The translations under genes were made by a program, and so were the position numbers. A stretch of 36,823 nt of DNA from Caballeronia catudaia (lineage in GTDB: Bacteria > Pseudomonadota > Gammaproteobacteria > Burkholderiales > Burkholderiaceae), in NCBI RefSeq assembly GCF_001544755.2, contig NZ_FCOF02000056.1:1-36823 (forward strand), in the 5' to 3' direction. Under the pieces are notes generated by a model. It was given only the letters and a program-made list of their open reading frames with translations, was not told the DNA's origin and did no database searches. Numbering within the stretch: the first letter of the stretch is position 1; each line of letters opens with the position of its first letter. Shown piece after piece: positions 33,095-36,823 of this stretch.

Positions 33095-34261
33095 ATGTTC
33101 GCCGCATCTTCCCGTGCAGGCCCGCTCGCGGGCGTCAGGGTTGTCGAGATCGCGGGCATCGGTCCCGGGCCGCTGGCGGCGATGTTTCTGGCGGACCTCG
33201 GCGCAACCGTGATCCGTGTCGATCGCAAGGAGCCTTCGGGCCTCGGCGCGCCGCGTCCCGCGCAGTTCGATCTGGGGCTGCGCAATCGCAAGTCCATCCG
33301 CGTCGATCTGAAAGACCCTGACGCCGTCGAAATGGTGCTTGAGTTGATCGCCCAGGCCGACGCGCTGATCGAAGGCTTTCGCCCCGGCGTAATGGAGCGG
33401 TTGGGTCTGGGGCCGGACAGGTGTCTCGCGCGCAATCCTCGTCTCGTCTATGGCCGCGTGACCGGCTGGGGACAGGACGGTCCGCTTTCGCAGGTCGCGG
33501 GGCACGATCTGAACTACATCTCCATCACCGGTGCGCTGCATGCAATGGGCCGCGCGGGGCAGGCGCCGACGCCACCGCTCAACGTGTTGGGCGACTATGC
33601 GGGCGGCTCGTTATATCTTGCTTTCGGACTGTTGGCCGGCATCGTCGAGGCACACGGTTCCGGCAAGGGCCAGGTCGTGGACGCCGCGATGGTGGACGGC
33701 GTGGCCTCCATCATGACGGTGACGATGGGCCTGCATGCGGCAGGCATGCTCGGCAGGGAACGTGGCACCAACATGCTCGACACCGGCGCGCACTTCTACG
33801 AGGTGTACGAATGCGCCGATGGAAAGTTCGTGAGCGTTGCGCCGATCGAGGGCAAATTCTACAAGCTGCTGCTTGAAAAGCTCGAGTTGCAGGACCATGC
33901 GCTGCTTCAAAAGCAGATGGATCGCACGCAATGGCCGCGAGCCAAAGCGGTGCTTGCCGCGAAGTTCAAGCAACAGTCGCGCGACGAGTGGGCGCGGCGC
34001 TTCGGGCAACTGGACGTCTGCCTGGCGCCGGTGCTCGACTTCGACGAGGCGTCGAGTCATCCACACATCAAGGCGCGTGGAACGTTGATCGATCTGGACG
34101 GCGTGACGCACCCCGCGCCCGGCCCACGTTTTTCACGCACACCCGCCACGCGACCACAGCCACCCACGGCATTGACCACCGACAACGCCGTTGATGCGCT
34201 GCGTGACTGGCTGCCGGAAGAACGCATCGAAGCTTTACGCGCGCGCGAGACGTTCATCTGA
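33095..34261 (+). CDS. Alpha-methylacyl-CoA racemase-like protein
   Basis: A 388-residue CaiB/BaiF protein of the racemase branch. Residues shown to be catalytic in the Mycobacterium tuberculosis racemase are conserved in context: His137 in AGHDLNYISITG, Asp167 in NVLGDYAGGS and Glu252 in VAPIEGKFY. The N-terminus GPLAGVRVVEIAGIGPGPLA and the APGPRFSRTP tail also fit. It should invert the configuration at C2 of a 2-methylacyl-CoA, so the pathway likely handles an alpha-methyl-branched acyl-CoA of mixed stereochemistry. It is probably translationally coupled to the CoA-transferase (one-base gap). The fragment at 78-524 is a second, broken member of the same branch. Confidence 0.92.
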   Translation: MFAASSRAGPLAGVRVVEIAGIGPGPLAAMFLADLGATVIRVDRKEPSGLGAPRPAQFDLGLRNRKSIRVDLKDPDAVEMVLELIAQADALIEGFRPGVMERLGLGPDRCLARNPRLVYGRVTGWGQDGPLSQVAGHDLNYISITGALHAMGRAGQAPTPPLNVLGDYAGGSLYLAFGLLAGIVEAHGSGKGQVVDAAMVDGVASIMTVTMGLHAAGMLGRERGTNMLDTGAHFYEVYECADGKFVSVAPIEGKFYKLLLEKLELQDHALLQKQMDRTQWPRAKAVLAAKFKQQSRDEWARRFGQLDVCLAPVLDFDEASSHPHIKARGTLIDLDGVTHPAPGPRFSRTPATRPQPPTALTTDNAVDALRDWLPEERIEALRARETFI

Positions 34262-34365
34262 GGCATGGGCCAAACGAACCCGATTAACTGCCGGCGCATC
34301 GCCGGGCTCCACGGTTCCAGCACATTAAGGGCAAGGAACAGGGAGCAGGCAACGAGCTTACTGAA

Positions 34366-35052
34366 ATGACATCGCACAGTTCTGATCTCACCGCGCTGGA
34401 TCGCCTCACGCGCGGCCGCTCCACGTGTCGTGCCTACGAGCACAAGGCGCTGGATGCCGACCTGATACGCAGCATCGTAAGCATGGCGAGTCGCTCGGCT
34501 TCGTGGTGCAACGTGCAACCGTGGAAACTGGTCATTACTGAGACCCCGGAGAGCACGGAGCGCTTTCGCGAGGCGCTGATGGAGCGGGCGCGGAGCCATC
34601 CGGAAACGGAGTCCGATTTGCCATTTCCGCCTGGATATAAGGGCATTTATGGAGAACGGCGGCGCGGAGCAGGGATCGCACTTTATTCGGCCCTCGGCAT
34701 CGGCCCCAAGGATGCCGAACGCAGCGCCGAGCAGGCATTCCGCAATTTCCGCATGTTCGATGCGCCGCACGTTGCCATCATCACGGTGCCTGCGGAGCTG
34801 GGTCCATATGCGCTCGTGGATGCGGGCGGCTTCGTCTCCTCGTTTCTGCTCGCGGCTTATGCACATAACGTGGCCACCACGCCTCAGGGCGCGCTCGCTC
34901 GCCACGCCCATTTCGTGCGCGCTTACTTTGGTATCCCCGATACACAGCACATGATTTGCGGCATTTCGTTCGGCTTCGCGCAGGCCGGACACCCGGTCAA
35001 CCAGTTTCGCACCACCCGCGCTGGCGTAGACGATCTGGTGCGCTTCACCTGA
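34366..35052 (+). CDS. Nitroreductase-family FMN oxidoreductase
   Basis: A 228-residue protein of the nitroreductase superfamily. The FMN phosphate-binding segment TRGRSTCRAY is at 15-24 and the conserved NVQPW at 49-53. A late glycine-rich region (ALGIGPKD) and a helical dimer core (VDAGGFVSSFLLAAYAHNVAT, read in pieces) complete the fold, and the Gly-Ile-Ser-Phe-Gly near the end is usual. Members reduce nitro groups, quinones, flavins or enones, so a role in reducing an unsaturated pathway intermediate is possible but not shown. It lies 104 nt after the racemase with a weak ribosome-binding site, and 11 nt before the carboxymuconolactone-decarboxylase-like gene. Confidence 0.87.
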   Translation: MTSHSSDLTALDRLTRGRSTCRAYEHKALDADLIRSIVSMASRSASWCNVQPWKLVITETPESTERFREALMERARSHPETESDLPFPPGYKGIYGERRRGAGIALYSALGIGPKDAERSAEQAFRNFRMFDAPHVAIITVPAELGPYALVDAGGFVSSFLLAAYAHNVATTPQGALARHAHFVRAYFGIPDTQHMICGISFGFAQAGHPVNQFRTTRAGVDDLVRFT

Positions 35053-35063
35053 GCGACGCAAGC

Positions 35064-35387
35064 ATGAGCGACACGAACACCGCAGCCCGGCGACTGCTGG
35101 GCGACATCGCGCCCGGCCTCGCGAAACTGACCGACGACGTCCTGTTCGGCCAGATCTGGGAACGCCCGGGACTTTCGAAACGCGATCGCAGTCTCATCAC
35201 CTGTGCCGCGCTCGTCGTCACAGGGAAAACCGGACAGATGAACGGACACTTCCCACGCGCCATCGAGAACGGCGTCACGCGCGAGGAACTCATCGAACTC
35301 ATTACGCACCTGGCCTTTTATGGCGGATGGCCCAACGCGGTCAGCGCCGCCGTGCGCGCGAAGGAAGTGCTGGGCGCGAATGAATAA
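35064..35387 (+). CDS. Carboxymuconolactone decarboxylase-family protein
   Basis: A 107-residue all-helical protein of the CMD/AhpD family. The core TCAALVVTGKTGQMNGHFPRA (read in pieces) and EELIELITHLAFYGGWPNAVSAA matches the PcaC-like side. Only one Cys lies near the helix start and the redox Cys-x-x-Cys of AhpD is absent, so a peroxidase role is unlikely. True decarboxylases act on protocatechuate intermediates, but no other genes of that route are present. The function may instead be a lactone- or acid-processing step or stress-related. It starts 11 nt after the nitroreductase stop and overlaps the crotonase gene by 8 nt. Confidence 0.85.
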   Translation: MSDTNTAARRLLGDIAPGLAKLTDDVLFGQIWERPGLSKRDRSLITCAALVVTGKTGQMNGHFPRAIENGVTREELIELITHLAFYGGWPNAVSAAVRAKEVLGANE

Positions 35388-36174
35388 CAAGGGGAACATC
35401 GTGTCACTGCTGATTGACCACCCCGCGCCGCAGGTGCGCCGCCTCACGCTGAATCGTGCCGAGCGCATGAACGCATTCGATGGTCCAACCTTGCAGAGTC
35501 TCAACGACGCCATCCGCGACTGTGCTTTAGCTGTGGGCGAGGTCAAGGTGATGGTGAAACGGGGCAGCGGCCGGGCGTTCTGCGCGGGCAACGACCTCAA
35601 ATGGCTCGCGAGCGGCGTGCTGGCTAACCGCGCTGCGCACATGCGTCATCAGGACCTGATGCAGGATACCTATGAGCGCCTGGAGTCCGCGCCGCAGATC
35701 GTGTTGGCGAGCGTCAACGGCTATGCCCTCGCGGGAGGCTTTGAGCTGGCGCTGGCCTGCGACGTGATGATCGCCGATGAAACGGCTGAACTCGGCGACG
35801 AGCATATTCGTCGCAGCCTTCTTCCGAGCGGCGGCAGTTCTCAGCGGCTGCCGCGCAAGCTGGGCTTGCAGCGTGCCATGTACTACCTCGTCACGGGACG
35901 TCGCATGACGGGGCGTGAAGCTGCGGACATGGGTCTGGCTGCCTTGGCTGTTCCCTCTCTGCAACTGGAGAACGCCACGCTCGCGCTGGCGCAGGAGATC
36001 GCCCAGGCTGACGCACTCGCGCTGGCGTCCATGAAGCAGATGGCGCGCCGCGCGATGGAGCTGCCACTCTCCGATGGCCTGCGCTACGAGCGCTGGATGC
36101 AACATTGTTACCGCACGCAGTCGCCGTCACTGGAGGCGGGTATACATGGCTTTGCCGGCACTGCGGGGAGCTGA
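35380..36174 (+). CDS. Enoyl-CoA hydratase/isomerase (crotonase) family protein
   Basis: A 264-residue crotonase. The two oxyanion-hole blocks are visible: GRAFCAGNDLKWL (65-77) and VNGYALAGGFELALACDVMIA (112-132, read in pieces). Glu141 in LGDEHIRRSLLPSGG sits at the first catalytic Glu position; the second cannot be placed with confidence. It could hydrate, isomerise or hydrolyse an acyl-CoA. The ATG at 35380 overlaps the previous gene by 8 nt; a GTG at 35401 has the better ribosome-binding site (AAGGGG) and would remove seven residues. It is the last gene of the plus-strand run and converges on the truncated IclR gene. Confidence 0.9.
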   Translation: MNNKGNIVSLLIDHPAPQVRRLTLNRAERMNAFDGPTLQSLNDAIRDCALAVGEVKVMVKRGSGRAFCAGNDLKWLASGVLANRAAHMRHQDLMQDTYERLESAPQIVLASVNGYALAGGFELALACDVMIADETAELGDEHIRRSLLPSGGSSQRLPRKLGLQRAMYYLVTGRRMTGREAADMGLAALAVPSLQLENATLALAQEIAQADALALASMKQMARRAMELPLSDGLRYERWMQHCYRTQSPSLEAGIHGFAGTAGS

Positions 36175-36230
36175 ACCGAACCGGAACGTTGATGACGTAC
36201 TGTCCGGTGTGACCGGCGAGCCCGGCTGGA

Positions 36231-36746
36231 TCAGAGCGCACCTTCGAAATCGGCGAGTTGCACTTGCAGAAGCGCGGCCGTTTCTTTCAATGCGGGCGCG
36301 ATGCGGTCGCGCTCGAAGTCCAGATCCAGTTCGACGTCGGCTTTCGCGCAGCTCATTCCCAAGAGAATGCCCTCGCGACCGATGCGCACAGGCAGCGCAA
36401 CGCCCCACGTGCCGCGCTGGAAGCCGCCCATCACGGCGCATGTGCCGGTGGTTTCAAGCTCATGGAACGAGGCGTGAATGGCGTCCTCCAATGCGTCCCC
36501 CTGGGGTTCCGCGCGCCGCTTGTGTTCTTCTATCAGTAGCGCCTGCTCCTCGTGAGGCAATCTCCAAAGATATGCCCTGCCGATGGACGTCGTGCTCATG
36601 GGCAGGACCGAACCGACGCCAAGCCGCAAGGTGGCCACTTTGCGGCTCACCCGATAGTCGACGTAGAACATAACCAAGCCATCTTGCAGACCAAGCGCTA
36701 CCGAGACATCGAGCCGATCAGCCAGTTCCTGCAAGAGAGGCTGCGC
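36231..36746 (-). pseudogene. IclR-family regulator, type B, N-terminus removed by IS
   Basis: About 171 codons of an IclR effector domain, reading leftward from the IS boundary. Homology begins at AQPLLQELADRLDVSVALG exactly at 36746 and includes RLGVGSVLPMSTTSIGRAYLW and GGFQRGTWGVALPV. The helix-turn-helix is missing, so it cannot bind DNA on its own. It belongs to the same type B branch as the genes at 16394 and 19296. It suggests that the 29120-36174 operon once had its own IclR regulator or pair at its end. Loss of this regulator could change control of the neighbouring genes. Confidence 0.82.
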
Positions 36747-36823
36747 TGAACCGCCCCGGAAATGTAGGAGACTTCGGATCTTGGCTGTAACGGGAGATTT
36801 GAAGCATGGAAAGCGAAGGCAAG
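36747..36823 (+). mobile_element. Left end of an insertion sequence (partial)
   Basis: A 27-bp terminal repeat (36747-36773, starting TGAACCGCCCCGG) is the inverted counterpart of bases 51-77. It is followed by a short leader and a start codon at 36806. The boundary is set by the abrupt start of IclR homology at 36746. Flanking trinucleotides at the two IS ends of the window (CGC here, ACT at 78-80) differ, so they are not two sides of one simple insertion. Element length and transposase are outside the window. Confidence 0.75.
36806..36823 (+). CDS. Possible first codons of the IS orfA (partial)
   Basis: An ATG preceded by GGGAGA at suitable spacing opens a frame that runs to the window end (MESEGK). 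Its place 60 bp inside the terminal repeat is where an IS3-type orfA normally begins. Six codons are too few to identify the protein, so the call rests only on position. Confidence 0.4.

Noticed and set aside
78..36746. A single IS copy inserted in a circular replicon formed by this window
   Set aside because: The bases next to the two IS ends (ACT and CGC) do not form a target duplication, and the two interrupted genes belong to different families, so a simple single insertion does not explain both ends.
1..36823. CRISPR array, tRNA, rRNA or prophage genes
   Set aside because: No regularly spaced repeats, cloverleaf-like sequences, ribosomal RNA blocks or phage structural genes were seen on either strand.

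Overview
The window is about 36.8 kb of GC-rich, densely coding DNA. Gene style, codon use and family content suggest a Burkholderiales bacterium of the Burkholderia/Paraburkholderia/Cupriavidus type; this is an inference without any database search. Almost every gene handles acyl-CoA thioesters or regulates such genes: six CaiB/BaiF family III CoA-transferase or racemase genes (two broken), one class I CoA-transferase, one acyl-CoA ligase, three acyl-CoA dehydrogenases, three MaoC-type hydratases, a thiolase, a thiolase-like/DUF35 pair, a CitE-like lyase, a crotonase and a MmgE/PrpD protein.

Layout. (1) 1-77 is the outer end of an insertion sequence that cuts an alpha-methylacyl-CoA racemase-like gene (78-524). 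(2) 678-6333 (+) is a catabolic operon: acyl-CoA dehydrogenase, MaoC protein, thiolase-like protein without the usual catalytic residues, its DUF35 zinc partner, a CoA-transferase with an internal deletion, and an intact CoA-transferase, followed by a LysR regulator. (3) 7483-13754 (-) is a second operon with MaoC hydratase, SDR, canonical thiolase, acyl-CoA ligase and CoA-transferase, divergent from an acyl-CoA dehydrogenase (13996, +). Together these make a complete beta-oxidation-like set. (4) 15517-21004 is a mirror-image block: two tandem IclR pairs (type A then type B) face each other around a class I CoA-transferase and a DUF2889 gene. (5) 21249-24784 holds an NTF2-like protein, a LysR regulator and two divergent Cys-nucleophile alpha/beta hydrolases. 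(6) 25139-36174 holds a TetR regulator, MmgE/PrpD plus MFS transporter (-), and a divergent run of CitE lyase, MaoC, acyl-CoA dehydrogenase, CoA-transferase, racemase, nitroreductase-like, carboxymuconolactone-decarboxylase-like and crotonase genes. Its core resembles the itaconate/C5-dicarboxylate degradation loci known from Pseudomonas. (7) 36231-36746 is a third type-B IclR gene cut by the other end of what looks like the same insertion sequence (36747-36823).

The most interesting signal is regulatory. A 15-bp near-palindrome, TTCCGTACYYTGGAA, occurs at four places: before the first IclR pair, before the second IclR pair, in the divergent promoter region of the beta-oxidation set, and before the DUF2889/CoA-transferase unit. 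A weaker copy lies before the TetR gene. This suggests one IclR-pair regulon spanning the centre of the window.

Limits: exactly 77 bases of insertion sequence are present at each end, which looks like the k-mer overlap of a short-read contig. The window may therefore be a whole contig, and whether the two ends form a composite transposon cannot be decided here. All substrates are unknown.
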